A stretch of 64,000 bases of DNA from Hafnia alvei (GTDB lineage Bacteria > Pseudomonadota > Gammaproteobacteria > Enterobacterales > Enterobacteriaceae): contig NZ_OZ061315.1 in assembly GCF_964063325.1 (NCBI RefSeq), positions 3,968,001 through 4,032,000 of the forward strand. Direction: 5' to 3'. Shown in pieces: positions 25,670 to 34,438 of the stretch (positions are counted from its first letter, which is position 1; each line of letters begins with the position of its first letter). The position numbers and the translations under genes were made by a program. The notes below the pieces were generated by a model. It ran no database searches. It saw only the letters and a list, made by a program, of their open reading frames with translations, and was not told where the DNA came from.

Positions 25670-26599
25670 TTATCCCAGTCGTCGTGCGCCTGCATTGTCC
25701 AGACGGCAAATGTGAACAAAACCTTCGTCGTTTTGCAGATAGTTTTCTTTCAGCCATTGCGCCATGCGCTGCGCGGTATCTTGGCGATCGCAGATGGCAA
25801 ACAGCGTTGGACCTGAGCCCGAAATTCCACAGGCCAAAGCCCCAATATCGTGAGCGGCCTGACGAGCCTGAGCAAACCCAGGTAACAGGCGAGTACGGTA
25901 AGGCTCGGCAATGACATCATGCATTAACTTAGCCGCTAAAATCGGTTGGCGGGTATGACACGCATGTATAAATCCGGCTAGATAACGTCCATGGCTGATG
26001 CAGTCTTGGCGGCGGTACTGCGCCGGTAAAATAGCCCGCGCTTCGGCGGTCGAGACTTTAATACCCGGATAAGCCATAACCCAGAACCAGTCATCAAAGC
26101 AGGGAACGGTTTGGCTAATAATACCGTTCTCTTCCAAAATCAGCTGTAGGCCACCGAGGTAGCACGGGGCCACGTTGTCATAATGCACGCTGCCTGAAAT
26201 ACGCCCTTCCATTTCGCCCATCAGCGCCAATAGCTGGGTTTGGTCGAGTGGCTGCTGAGCAAATTCATTCAGCGCCATCAGCGCCGCGACCACCGAACAG
26301 GCGCTAGAACCGAGCCCTGAACCAATCGGCATGTTCTTTTCCAGCACCATGGAGACCTGTAATTCATGGCCTATCTCTTGGCAAAAACGCTCCCAGCATT
26401 GATAGACGATATTTTCTTTGGGATCGCTTGGGAGCTTGTTCACAAAGCTGCCCTTAGACGTTAGGCTAAAAACATCAGCGGCTTCAACGCTCACGCAGTC
26501 GCCAAGAAACTGGCCATCGACCGGCGAAACAGCTGCACCCAGCACGTCAAACCCCACGCTCACATTCCCAATTGAGGCCGGTGCATAAACCTTAACCAT
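25670..26599 (-). CDS. thrB: Homoserine kinase ThrB
   Basis: 309 residues from MVKVYAPASIGNVSVGFDVLGAAV. A GHMP kinase: the ATP-binding motif NMPIGSGLGSSACSVVAAL and the C-terminal GISGSGPTLFAI are clear. It phosphorylates homoserine. The frame is open to 26680 inside thrA, but the start at 26599 gives the family N terminus and lies 1 bp after the thrA stop codon, the usual tight coupling. Confidence 0.97.
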   Translation of the reverse strand: MVKVYAPASIGNVSVGFDVLGAAVSPVDGQFLGDCVSVEAADVFSLTSKGSFVNKLPSDPKENIVYQCWERFCQEIGHELQVSMVLEKNMPIGSGLGSSACSVVAALMALNEFAQQPLDQTQLLALMGEMEGRISGSVHYDNVAPCYLGGLQLILEENGIISQTVPCFDDWFWVMAYPGIKVSTAEARAILPAQYRRQDCISHGRYLAGFIHACHTRQPILAAKLMHDVIAEPYRTRLLPGFAQARQAAHDIGALACGISGSGPTLFAICDRQDTAQRMAQWLKENYLQNDEGFVHICRLDNAGARRLG

Positions 26600-26600
26600 A

Positions 26601-29060
26601 TTAAACTCCCAACTTCCATGACAAGGTGCGCAGCAAATCTGCAAATACACCGGCTGCAGTGACGTCATTACCTGCACCATAGCCGCGCAGAACTAACGGA
26701 ATTGGCTGGTAATAACGGCTGTAAAACGCCAACGCGTTCTCACCGTTCTTCACTTTATAAAGCGGATCGTTGCCATCCGCTTCGACTATTTTGACCTGAC
26801 AGCGACCGTCGACAATTTGTCCAACGTAGCGCAATACCGCACCATTCTCACGTGCTTTAGCCACACGTGCCGCAAACAGATCGTCCAACTGAGGCAAACG
26901 TGCCAAAAATGATGGAGTATCACCGGTAGCATCAAAATCAGCAGGTAGCACGGATTCCACGTCGATATCATCTAACTCCATAACATGGCCCGCCTCGCGC
27001 GCCAAAATCAGAAGTTTACGCGCCACATCCATCCCCGAAAGATCATCGCGCGGATCGGGCTCGGTATAGCCCAGTTTTTTAGCTTCCAGCGTTGCGGCGG
27101 ATAACGACATTCCTTCTTCAAGCTTGCCAAAAATAAACGACAGCGAGCCCGACAAAATTCCTGAAAACTGAACGAGCTCATCACCCGCACTCAGCAAATT
27201 CTGCAAGTTTTCGATAACCGGCAGCCCCGCGCCTACGTTGGTGTCGTAGAGGAATTTACGGCGCGATCCTGCGGCAGCCTGACGCAGTTGATGGTAGTAG
27301 TTCATTGAACCGGTGTTGGCTTTTTTGTTTGGCGTCACGACGTGGAAACCGTTACTGAGGAAATCAGCGTACTGATCGGCGACGGCTTGGCTAGATGTGC
27401 AATCCACAATCACCGGATTTAGCAGATGATATTCGTTCACTAAACGAATCAGGCGGCCAAGATTAAACGGCTCTTTGGCATCGGCCAACTCATCCTGCCA
27501 GCGGGCAAGATCGATGCCGTGCACATTGGTTAAAAGCGCGCGGGAATTCGCAATGCCGCAAACGCGTAGATCGATATGCTTGTTCTTCAGCCATGTCTGC
27601 TGGCGGTGGATCTGCTCTAGCAGAGCCCCGCCCACGCCACCGGAGCCAATAACAAAGACTTCGATAACCTGATCGGTATTGAACAGCATCTGATGGCTGA
27701 CGCGCACGGCCGTGGTGGCCGAGTCATTGCTGACAACGACGGAAATCGAGCGTTCGGAAGAGCCCTGCGCAATCGCAATAATATTGATATTAGCGCGGGC
27801 CAAAGCCGAGAAGAATTTTGCGGAGATACCACGCATGGTGCGCATACCATCGCCTACCACGGAGATAATCGCTAAGTGCTCGGTCACATCCAGCGCTTCC
27901 AACAGACCGTCTTTCAGCTCCAGATAGAACTCTTCATTCAGCGCCCGCTGTGCGCGATCCAGCTCGCCCTGCGGGATACAGAAACTGATGCTGTATTCCG
28001 AAGAGGATTGCGTGATCAGCACCACCGAAATACCGCTGCGTGACATAACGGCAAACACGCGCGCCGCCATGCCGACCATGCCTTTCATCCCCGGACCTGA
28101 AACGTTAATCATCGCCATGTTGTTCAGGTTAGTGATCCCTTTCACCGGCACGCCGTCAGATCCACTTTCACGTCCGATAAGCGTTCCCGGCGCTTGAGGG
28201 TTGGCGGTGTTTTTGATTAAGCAGGGAATTTGGAACTGGGCGATAGGAGAGATGGTGCGAGGGTGAAGAACTTTGGCCCCGAAATAGGAAAGTTCCATGG
28301 CTTCCTGATACGACATCGATTTAAGCAGCCTTGCATCGGGAACGGTGCGCGGGTCGCAAGTATAGACGCCGTCGACGTCAGTCCAGATCTCACAGCAGTC
28401 CGCGCGTAAACAGGCGGCAAGCACTGCGGCAGAGTAGTCAGAACCATTGCGGCCTAACACCACCAGCTCACCTTTGTCGTTACCCGCAGTGAAACCCGCC
28501 ATCAATACCATGTGATCGGCTGGAATAGGGTCGGCGGCGATACGTCGAGTCGACTCCGCAATATCAACGGTTGATTCAAGATAACCGCCATGCGCCAATA
28601 GCTTTTCAACTGGATTAATGACGGTTACGCCATAGCCACGCGCTTTTAACAGCTCGGCCATAATGGCAATCGAGAGCTTTTCACCGCGACAAATCATTGC
28701 CGCATTCACGCTGTCTGGGCATTGCCCTAACAGCGAAATTCCATGAAGAACCTGTTTGATTTGAGCAAACTCAGCGTCAACCACCTGCTTCAGACGCCCA
28801 AAGTCAAAACCGGGCTGGGCCTGCTGCAACCCCGTCAGCAAATCGGCAAAGATAGCCTCAGCGTCGCTGATATTGGGCAGTATCTCTTGCCCTGCAATGG
28901 TTTTCTCAACCAACGCGACCAGATGGTTGGTGATTTTGGCCGGTGCAGACAGCACGGTCGCAACCTGTCCCTGTTGGGCATTATTTTCTAATATGTCAGC
29001 AACGCGCAGAAATCGATCTGCATTCGCCACTGAAGTACCACCAAATTTCAGCACTCGCAT
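26601..29060 (-). CDS. thrA: Bifunctional aspartokinase I/homoserine dehydrogenase I ThrA
   Basis: 819 residues. The aspartokinase domain begins MRVLKFGGTSVANADRFL. Two ACT regulatory repeats lie near residues 315-450 (VSGPGMKGMVGMAARVFAVMSRSGISVVLITQSSSE; VVGDGMRTMRGISAKFFSALARANINIIAIAQGSSE). The homoserine dehydrogenase domain follows, with its NAD-binding motif VFVIGSGGVGGALLEQI and YTEPDPRDDLSGMDVARKL. It catalyses the first and third steps to threonine and is feedback-inhibited by threonine in E. coli. First structural gene of the operon, behind the thrL leader. Confidence 0.98.
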   Translation of the reverse strand: MRVLKFGGTSVANADRFLRVADILENNAQQGQVATVLSAPAKITNHLVALVEKTIAGQEILPNISDAEAIFADLLTGLQQAQPGFDFGRLKQVVDAEFAQIKQVLHGISLLGQCPDSVNAAMICRGEKLSIAIMAELLKARGYGVTVINPVEKLLAHGGYLESTVDIAESTRRIAADPIPADHMVLMAGFTAGNDKGELVVLGRNGSDYSAAVLAACLRADCCEIWTDVDGVYTCDPRTVPDARLLKSMSYQEAMELSYFGAKVLHPRTISPIAQFQIPCLIKNTANPQAPGTLIGRESGSDGVPVKGITNLNNMAMINVSGPGMKGMVGMAARVFAVMSRSGISVVLITQSSSEYSISFCIPQGELDRAQRALNEEFYLELKDGLLEALDVTEHLAIISVVGDGMRTMRGISAKFFSALARANINIIAIAQGSSERSISVVVSNDSATTAVRVSHQMLFNTDQVIEVFVIGSGGVGGALLEQIHRQQTWLKNKHIDLRVCGIANSRALLTNVHGIDLARWQDELADAKEPFNLGRLIRLVNEYHLLNPVIVDCTSSQAVADQYADFLSNGFHVVTPNKKANTGSMNYYHQLRQAAAGSRRKFLYDTNVGAGLPVIENLQNLLSAGDELVQFSGILSGSLSFIFGKLEEGMSLSAATLEAKKLGYTEPDPRDDLSGMDVARKLLILAREAGHVMELDDIDVESVLPADFDATGDTPSFLARLPQLDDLFAARVAKARENGAVLRYVGQIVDGRCQVKIVEADGNDPLYKVKNGENALAFYSRYYQPIPLVLRGYGAGNDVTAAGVFADLLRTLSWKLGV

Positions 29061-29087
29061 TTGTCACACTCTCCCGAATTAGGCTTA

Positions 29088-29123
29088 AAAAAAAGCCCGC
29101 ACTGTTTAGGTGCGGGCTTTTTT
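29088..29123 (-). terminator. thr operon attenuator
   Basis: Stem AAAGCCCGCAC/GTGCGGGCTTT with loop TGTTTAG and a T run on the minus strand. It lies between the thrL stop and the thrA start. It forms when ribosomes pass quickly through the Thr/Ile codons of thrL. Confidence 0.95.
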
Positions 29124-29144
29124 CTTTCTCTTTTTCTGTACGCG

Positions 29145-29228
29145 TCAGCCCGCCCCGTTACATGTCGTATCGGTGGTGGTAATAATTGTTGTGGTATTCA
29201 GGCTGTAGTTATAAAAACTAATACGCAT
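29145..29228 (-). CDS. thrL: thr operon leader peptide ThrL
   Basis: A 27-residue frame from ATG at 29228 to TGA at 29145-29147, found by reading upstream of the attenuator. It begins MRISFYN and has the regulatory run NTTTIITTTDTT (eight Thr and two Ile in twelve residues), ending CNGAG. Stalling at these codons under Thr or Ile shortage prevents the attenuator hairpin and lets thrABC be transcribed. The E. coli peptide is 21 residues; this one has a longer N-terminal part and an Asp inside the Thr run. Confidence 0.93.
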   Translation of the reverse strand: MRISFYNYSLNTTTIITTTDTTCNGAG

Positions 29229-29259
29229 CTCTGTCTGTCCAATAAATTCTTGTGTCTGC

Positions 29260-29295
29260 CCTATATTGGTTAAAGCAAAGGCAAAACTAAGTCAA
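29260..29295 (-). promoter_or_regulatory. thrLABC promoter
   Basis: On the minus strand the blocks TTGACTTAG and CTTTAACCAATATAGG occur with the same spacing as in the E. coli thr promoter; TATAGG (29260-29265) is the -10 box. The 24-nt distance from TTGACT to TATAGG is too long for a standard -35/-10 pair, as in E. coli. It starts 31 bp upstream of thrL. Confidence 0.75.
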
Positions 29296-29469
29296 CGAAA
29301 TTCTGTTTTTAACCAGCAACATTTCGATAACCTAGACAGCATAAAAACCTGTAGAAAAACATCACATCAGCAAAAGTGCGTTGAGTCACACTTTTAGCGC
29401 ACGTCATCTAAGAGAAATTTATCTGCCTTTACCGAGCAATCGTCGTTTTCAGTTTTTTTATTCGACAGG

Positions 29470-30156
29470 CTATTTTTTCAACACTTTTTCAATATCATGC
29501 AGCAAGGTGTGAAGCATAGAAGTATCACGCTGCGCGAGTAACCCAAGGCGCTGATCGAGCCAGTCGGTGAGTTTTTGATCATCGGCAACATCAAGCGTTC
29601 CCAATAGACGGTGCACACGTTGGCGCAGTGCCACCAGTTGATTCTCTTCGGCCAGTGCCTCTGGCTCCACACTGTTCTGAACTAATGACGATAGCTGATA
29701 GCAGAAAACCATCACGGCCTGCCCCAAGTTGAGCGAAGGATAATCGGCCACCATTGGCACACCGGTTAAAATATCCGCCAAGGCTAATTCTTCATTTGAT
29801 AGCCCAGACTCTTCACGTCCAAAGACCAGCGCACAGCTGGATGTCCAGCTCTGCTTTTCATGCAAGATGCTAGTGAGCTCGGATGGCGAACAATAGTAGT
29901 GAAATCTGGCACGACTTCTTGCCGTGGTGGCAACGGTGAAGTCCACATCAGCCAATGCGGCTTCTAGCGTGTCAAAATGCTGGGCATTATCCAGAATATC
30001 AGCGGAACCGTGAGCAACCCAGCGAGCGGCGGGCTCTAGGTATGCTTGGCTATCAACAATTCGTAGCGATGAAAATCCCATGGTTTTCATCGCTCTTGCC
30101 GCAGCGCCAATATTTTCTGGTCTGGCTGGAGCAACCAGTACGATATGAATTTGCAT
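29470..30156 (-). CDS. lasT: SPOUT-family tRNA/rRNA methyltransferase LasT (YjtD)
   Basis: 228 residues, matching the E. coli LasT length. SpoU/TrmH-type knot motifs: VLVAPARPENIGAAARAMKTMGF (motif 1), LVFGREESGLSNEELALAD (motif 2) and YPSLNLGQAVMVFCYQL (motif 3). It is related to TrmJ; the RNA substrate of LasT is not firmly known. It lies between the thr promoter and arcA, the same neighbours as in E. coli. Confidence 0.9.
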   Translation of the reverse strand: MQIHIVLVAPARPENIGAAARAMKTMGFSSLRIVDSQAYLEPAARWVAHGSADILDNAQHFDTLEAALADVDFTVATTARSRARFHYYCSPSELTSILHEKQSWTSSCALVFGREESGLSNEELALADILTGVPMVADYPSLNLGQAVMVFCYQLSSLVQNSVEPEALAEENQLVALRQRVHRLLGTLDVADDQKLTDWLDQRLGLLAQRDTSMLHTLLHDIEKVLKK

Positions 30157-30591
30157 AGAAATGCCCGATTTTTAACAATTAATAATAAACAGGTGCACAC
30201 TTTATCCTGCTCGCGAGGGTTTTTCCATTAGCCGTAAAGTTACATTTATTTAACAAAAACACGGACTTTTCTATTAGATAAAAAAGGAAAAGGGCATTTT
30301 AATCAAAAAACATTCTAAGACTAAGCTATTTGGCACAAATTCAGTAAATTCATTCTTATAATCAATTAATTAAATTATCCATAAATATAGAATAAAGTTT
30401 AGCTACGATATGAGATTTTCCCGAGCTTAATCATGAACAAACTCACTTAACTTCATTATCCAGCTCACATACTTGTAAGTGTTTTTCACAAATCTGTTAA
30501 CGTGCTACAATTGGATTTGATATATGTCAACAAAGCGTAGTTTTGTTGGATGGCAATTGCGGTGTGTGCTGTTATATTGCTGTTAATAGGG

Positions 30592-30714
30592 TTAGGATGT
30601 GCGCCGCTTTTGGCACCACCGGGGCTGTAGGGAGTAACATCCCCTGACCAACCTAGCGATGTTGTTGACGTTGATGGAAAGTGCATCAAGAACGAGTTTA
30701 CGTACCTTAGTCTA
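30592..30714 (-). pseudogene. yjjY-like conserved frame without a start codon
   Basis: Reading the minus strand gives TKVRKLVLDALSINVNNIARLVRG, very close to my recollection of E. coli YjjY (MTKVRNCVLDALSINVNNI...), a small predicted protein divergent from arcA. Here the codon at the E. coli ATG position is TAG (30714-30712) and no alternative start precedes the conserved part; the C-terminal part diverges. This suggests conservation is of DNA or RNA in the arcA leader, not of a protein. The rest of the 676-bp gap before arcA has no supported gene. Confidence 0.4.
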
Positions 30715-30832
30715 TTGAATCTCTATGTTGTTACATCATCGAAACAGCCACACTCTCGATTTGGTGTTTTAGGAATCAAGACTACTGTACTTCCCTATTT
30801 CTATTTTGTTGGCAATTTTAGGTAGCAAACAC

Positions 30833-31549
30833 ATGCAGACCCCGCACATTCTTATCGTCGAGGACGAACTCGTCACTCGAAACACACTTAAAAGTATTTT
30901 TGAGGCGGAAGGTTATATCGTTCATGAAGCCAATGATGGCGCAGAAATGCACCAGATCCTGTCTGAATTCGACATCAATCTGGTTATCATGGATATCAAC
31001 CTGCCTGGTAAAAATGGCCTGTTGTTGGCTCGCGAGCTGCGTGAACAAGCAAATGTAGCGCTGATGTTCCTGACCGGCCGCGACAATGAAGTGGATAAAA
31101 TCCTTGGGCTGGAAATCGGCGCCGATGATTATATCACCAAGCCATTCAACCCACGTGAGCTGACCATCCGTGCTCGCAACCTGCTGTCCCGCACCATGAA
31201 CCTCGGTGGTGGCACAGAAGAGCGTAAACTGGTTGAGAGCTATCGCTTCAACGGTTGGGAGCTAGACATCAATAGCCGTTCACTGGTGAGCCCTAACGGC
31301 GAACAGTACAAGCTACCACGCAGCGAATTCCGCGCCATGCTGCACTTCTGCGAAAACCCGGGCAAAATTCAGTCCCGCGCAGAGTTGCTGAAGAAAATGA
31401 CCGGCCGTGAGCTGAAACCACATGACCGCACCGTTGACGTGACAATCCGTCGTATTCGTAAGCACTTTGAGTCTACGCCAGATACCCCGGAAATCATCGC
31501 GACCATCCACGGTGAAGGCTATCGCTTCTGTGGCGATCTGGAAGAGTAA
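30833..31549 (+). CDS. arcA: Response regulator ArcA
   Basis: 238 residues, OmpR/PhoB family. Receiver domain with phosphoacceptor Asp54 (LVIMDINLPG) and the conserved Lys in YITKPFNPRE; the DNA-binding winged helix ends TPEIIATIHGEGYRFCGDLEE. Partner of the ArcB sensor; represses aerobic respiration genes under low oxygen. The frame is open to 30806, but the ATG at 30833 gives the conserved MQTPHILIVEDELVTRNTLK and is preceded by TAGGTAGCAAAC, which resembles the E. coli arcA leader. A long untranslated leader of several hundred bases is likely. Confidence 0.98.
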   Translation: MQTPHILIVEDELVTRNTLKSIFEAEGYIVHEANDGAEMHQILSEFDINLVIMDINLPGKNGLLLARELREQANVALMFLTGRDNEVDKILGLEIGADDYITKPFNPRELTIRARNLLSRTMNLGGGTEERKLVESYRFNGWELDINSRSLVSPNGEQYKLPRSEFRAMLHFCENPGKIQSRAELLKKMTGRELKPHDRTVDVTIRRIRKHFESTPDTPEIIATIHGEGYRFCGDLEE

Positions 31550-31570
31550 TTTTCCATTCGCATATACACA

Positions 31571-31595
31571 AAAAGGCCGGATTATCCGGCCTTTT
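31571..31595 (+). terminator. arcA terminator
   Basis: Perfect stem AAAAGGCCGG/CCGGCCTTTT with loop ATTAT, 21 bp after the arcA stop. Confidence 0.92.
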
Positions 31596-31645
31596 GCTTA
31601 TCTGTCGTTTCACGATTTTTATTTATGTGCGAATAGCAGGCACAA

Positions 31646-31668
31646 AAAAGCGGGGCTAGCCCCGCTTT
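31646..31668 (-). terminator. yfiF terminator
   Basis: Stem AAAGCGGGGC/GCCCCGCTTT in a compact palindrome, with T runs on the minus strand (TTTTTTGTG). It lies 36 bp past the yfiF stop, between convergent arcA and yfiF. Confidence 0.88.
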
Positions 31669-31704
31669 CTCATACAGCCTGAAGTATGGCTGGCATCCAA
31701 CGCA

Positions 31705-32820
31705 TTACGCGTTTTGACGCCACCATTCTGCCAGTAAAATACCGGTAGCAACGGAAACGTTCAGGCTTTCGACCTGACCCGTACCGCCGATAGACAGGCT
31801 TAAATCACCTTTCTGCATCACGGTTTCAGACAGACCATCACGTTCCTGGCCTAATACCAACACCATTTTCTTCGGCAATGAAGCCTTGGTCAGCGGCGTT
31901 GTACCTTTATGGCTAGAAGTGGTTACGATGGTGTAACCCGCGCGACGGAACTCATCCAGCGCGCTATCAAAACCATCCGCATCAATCGCCTGAATGTGCT
32001 CTGCGCCGCCTTCTGCGGTACGTACTGCTGCACCGGACTCCAGCATCGAAGCATCCTGCACCATCAAACCTTTCACGCCAAAGTGCGCACAGGTACGCAT
32101 GATGCCGCCTAGGTTATGCGGGTTACCCACATCTTCCAGCGCCAATACACAATCGGTATCCGCAGCTGTTTTCAGATAAGTAGCAGCATCGAGGCCATTA
32201 CGCTTTTTAATCAGGAAGCAAACGCCGCCGTGATGTTCAGTGCCTGAGGCTTTCGTCAGCTCTTCATCATCAACAACATGATAGGCCTTACGATTTGCCG
32301 CCATCCAGCGTAGCGCTTCACGGAAGCGTGGCGTTACAGACTGAACAAACCATGCACGAACAATGGCATCAGGACGGCTGGCAAACAGCGCCTGACAGGC
32401 ATTCTCACCGTAAACACGGGTTTCTTCAGCGCGCTGACGACGCAGTTGCTCAGGATCGATAAAGCTCTTACCGGCGATACCGCCATGATCGGGCTTATCT
32501 TCTTCATTTGGAGCACGAGATACCGTTTTCCAAGGCGAACGATCATAAGGGCCTTCATTACGCCCTTCGCTACGACCTTCACTGCGGTTCGCACCAGCAG
32601 GACGGCGAGAGCGATCGTTTTCCTGGCTACGGCCTTGGCCACCACGGCGATCGTTGCGACGGTCTCCATCCTGAGCACTACGGCCCTGACGACCACCTCG
32701 TTCACCTTGACGCCCTTTACCTTCCGGACGTGATTTTTGGTCACGGTCTTTGTTGTCGTCCTCGCTGCGGACGTACATCACTTTGACCTTGCCATTTTTG
32801 CCATTAAAAGAATCGTTCAT
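31705..32820 (-). CDS. yfiF: TrmH/SpoU-family RNA methyltransferase YfiF
   Basis: 371 residues from MNDSFNGKNGKVKVMYVRSED. A long, low-complexity Arg/Gly/Asp-rich segment (~residues 20-95) is followed by PYDRSPWKTVSRAP, an L30e-like substrate-binding domain and the SPOUT domain with ALEDVGNPHNLGGIMRTCAHFGVKG, VLVLGQERDGLSE and ESLNVSVATGILLAEWWRQ. A 2'-O-ribose methyltransferase by family; target not established. It is about 26 residues longer than E. coli YfiF, mainly in the Arg/Gly segment. The frame is open to 32913 in the ERIC element, so the start at 32820 is preferred on conservation. Confidence 0.9.
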   Translation of the reverse strand: MNDSFNGKNGKVKVMYVRSEDDNKDRDQKSRPEGKGRQGERGGRQGRSAQDGDRRNDRRGGQGRSQENDRSRRPAGANRSEGRSEGRNEGPYDRSPWKTVSRAPNEEDKPDHGGIAGKSFIDPEQLRRQRAEETRVYGENACQALFASRPDAIVRAWFVQSVTPRFREALRWMAANRKAYHVVDDEELTKASGTEHHGGVCFLIKKRNGLDAATYLKTAADTDCVLALEDVGNPHNLGGIMRTCAHFGVKGLMVQDASMLESGAAVRTAEGGAEHIQAIDADGFDSALDEFRRAGYTIVTTSSHKGTTPLTKASLPKKMVLVLGQERDGLSETVMQKGDLSLSIGGTGQVESLNVSVATGILLAEWWRQNA

Positions 32821-32876
32821 TGCTATCTCCACCAACGCGCAGGGCGCGAAGATTACCTGATGTGTGACCACTAAGC

Positions 32877-33003
32877 TATACCCAAAATAATTCGAGTTGC
32901 GGGAAGGCGGCAAGATAAAGAGTACCGATAAGCTTACACAGGTAAGTAATTCGGGTGATTAAGCGCAGCCAACGCACATACAGCTTGAAATATGACGGGT
33001 ATA
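32877..33003. repeat. ERIC element (127 bp)
   Basis: Starts TATACCCAAAATAATTCGAG and ends CAGCTTGAAATATGACGGGTATA, with the central AGCTTACACAGGTAAGTAATTCGGGTGA and GCAGCCAACGCACAT. The length is exactly 127 bp, that of the enterobacterial repetitive intergenic consensus. The centre differs from the common form (CCCCAGGAGCTTAC ... GTGACTGGGG). It lies between the divergent yfiF and trxC; that 339-bp gap holds nothing else I can assign. Confidence 0.9.
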
Positions 33004-33159
33004 TAAGCTTCGACAAAAGCTGATATCTATTATAACCATTGAAGAAACCTGATTGTGATTAATATCCCTGCATACGATAATGCTTAACATAATTTAAACA
33101 ATAACGTTGCTTTTACAGTGAAAAGCGCGGACTTTTTATCCCCAATACCGAGGTTGCCC

Positions 33160-33591
33160 ATGAATACCGTTTGTCCGTCCTGCCAAACTACCAATCGTTT
33201 ACCAGAAGAGCGCATTGAGGATCAGGCTAAATGCGGTCGCTGCGGTCATGAGTTGTTCGATGGCGAGGTCATTAATGCGACTTCAGCCACGCTGGATAAA
33301 ATCCTGCAAGACGACCAACCGGTGCTTATTGATTTCTGGGCGCCATGGTGCGGACCGTGTCAGGGTTTTGCTCCGGTATTTGAAGATGTCGCTGAAGAGC
33401 GCGCAGGCCAGATCCGCTGTGTGAAAGTCAATACCGAAGCAGAACCGGAACTTAGCGCACGTTTCCGCATTCGCAGCATTCCAACCATTATGCTGTACCA
33501 AAATGGTCAGCTGGTAGACATGCTGAGTGGCGCAATGCCAAAAGCACCTTTTGATAGCTGGCTGAATGAACAGCTTGCTGCAAAAGCATAA
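33160..33591 (+). CDS. trxC: Thioredoxin 2 TrxC
   Basis: 143 residues from MNTVCPSCQTTNRLP. An N-terminal zinc-binding domain with CPSC and CGRC pairs precedes a thioredoxin domain with the active site FWAPWCGPCQGF and the cis-Pro loop IRSIPTIMLYQNG. Reduces protein disulfides, with a role in oxidative stress. The frame is open to 33118, but the N terminus from 33160 fits the family and the zinc motif. Confidence 0.96.
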   Translation: MNTVCPSCQTTNRLPEERIEDQAKCGRCGHELFDGEVINATSATLDKILQDDQPVLIDFWAPWCGPCQGFAPVFEDVAEERAGQIRCVKVNTEAEPELSARFRIRSIPTIMLYQNGQLVDMLSGAMPKAPFDSWLNEQLAAKA

Positions 33592-33601
33592 ACCCGATTC
33601 T

Positions 33602-33624
33602 AAGCCCAGCATGATGCTGGGCTT
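33602..33624 (+). terminator. trxC terminator
   Basis: Perfect stem AAGCCCAGCAT/ATGCTGGGCTT followed by TTCTTTTTT, ten bases after the trxC stop. Confidence 0.92.
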
Positions 33625-33701
33625 TTCTTTTTTCCCTTTCGCCGCTGTACCCTATCCGTCTGCTTGTTTAAAATAGCGCTTTTGCCTCATCAGAGAAGTC
33701 G

Positions 33702-34394
33702 ATGTCCCCTAACGCCGTATTGCGCCTGCGCGAGCTCCGTCTTGCTAAAGCGACCAAACCCTTTCTCACTCGCGGAGGACGCGTAACGCGCTGCCAGCGT
33801 TGCTTACTCCCTGAAACTCGCTGCCTGTGCGACACCATTTCTACCCAATCGGCTAAAAGTCGCTTTTGTCTGATGATGTATGATACCGAGCCGATGAAGC
33901 CTAGCAACACGGGGCGTTTGATTGCCGATGTATTACCGGAAACAGCGGCTTTTCAATGGGCCAGAACCGAAGTTGATCCAAAACTACTGGCGCTATTAAA
34001 CGATCCTAACTATCAGCCTTATGTGGTCTTCCCCGGCTCCTACGCGCCTGAACGTGCCGTATCCGTCTTGCCGCAGGATAGTTTGGCTAAGCCGCCGTTA
34101 TTTATCATGCTCGACGGCACCTGGCGTGAGGCGACAAAGATGTTCCGTAAGAGCCCTTATCTCGACAAGTTCCCCGTATTCTCTTTAGAAACTAAGCTTG
34201 AGAGTGACTATACGCTACGGGAATCAGCCCGTGACGAGCAGCACTGCACCGCTGAAGTTGCAGCTGCACTATTAGATATCGCGGGCGATTACGAAGCCGC
34301 TCAGGGGCTACAACAACACTTTAGCTATTTTCGCCGTCAATATTTGCTAGGCAAGCCTCATCACCGTGAAGAGGTCACTGCAGAAAATATCTAG
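33702..34394 (+). CDS. tapT: tRNA-uridine aminocarboxypropyltransferase TapT (YfiP, DTW domain)
   Basis: 230 residues. A zinc-binding region CQRCLLPETRCLCDTI near residue 30-45, and the DTW-domain signature FIMLDGTWREATKMFRKSPYL. TapT adds the acp group to U47 of several tRNAs. The gene is 44 bp upstream of patZ on the same strand and they are likely co-transcribed, as in E. coli yfiP-yfiQ. Confidence 0.9.
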   Translation: MSPNAVLRLRELRLAKATKPFLTRGGRVTRCQRCLLPETRCLCDTISTQSAKSRFCLMMYDTEPMKPSNTGRLIADVLPETAAFQWARTEVDPKLLALLNDPNYQPYVVFPGSYAPERAVSVLPQDSLAKPPLFIMLDGTWREATKMFRKSPYLDKFPVFSLETKLESDYTLRESARDEQHCTAEVAAALLDIAGDYEAAQGLQQHFSYFRRQYLLGKPHHREEVTAENI

Positions 34395-34438
34395 AGGCAT
34401 TAGACTCAGGCTATCTGCTTCGGCAAGGAGTTTTAGCT

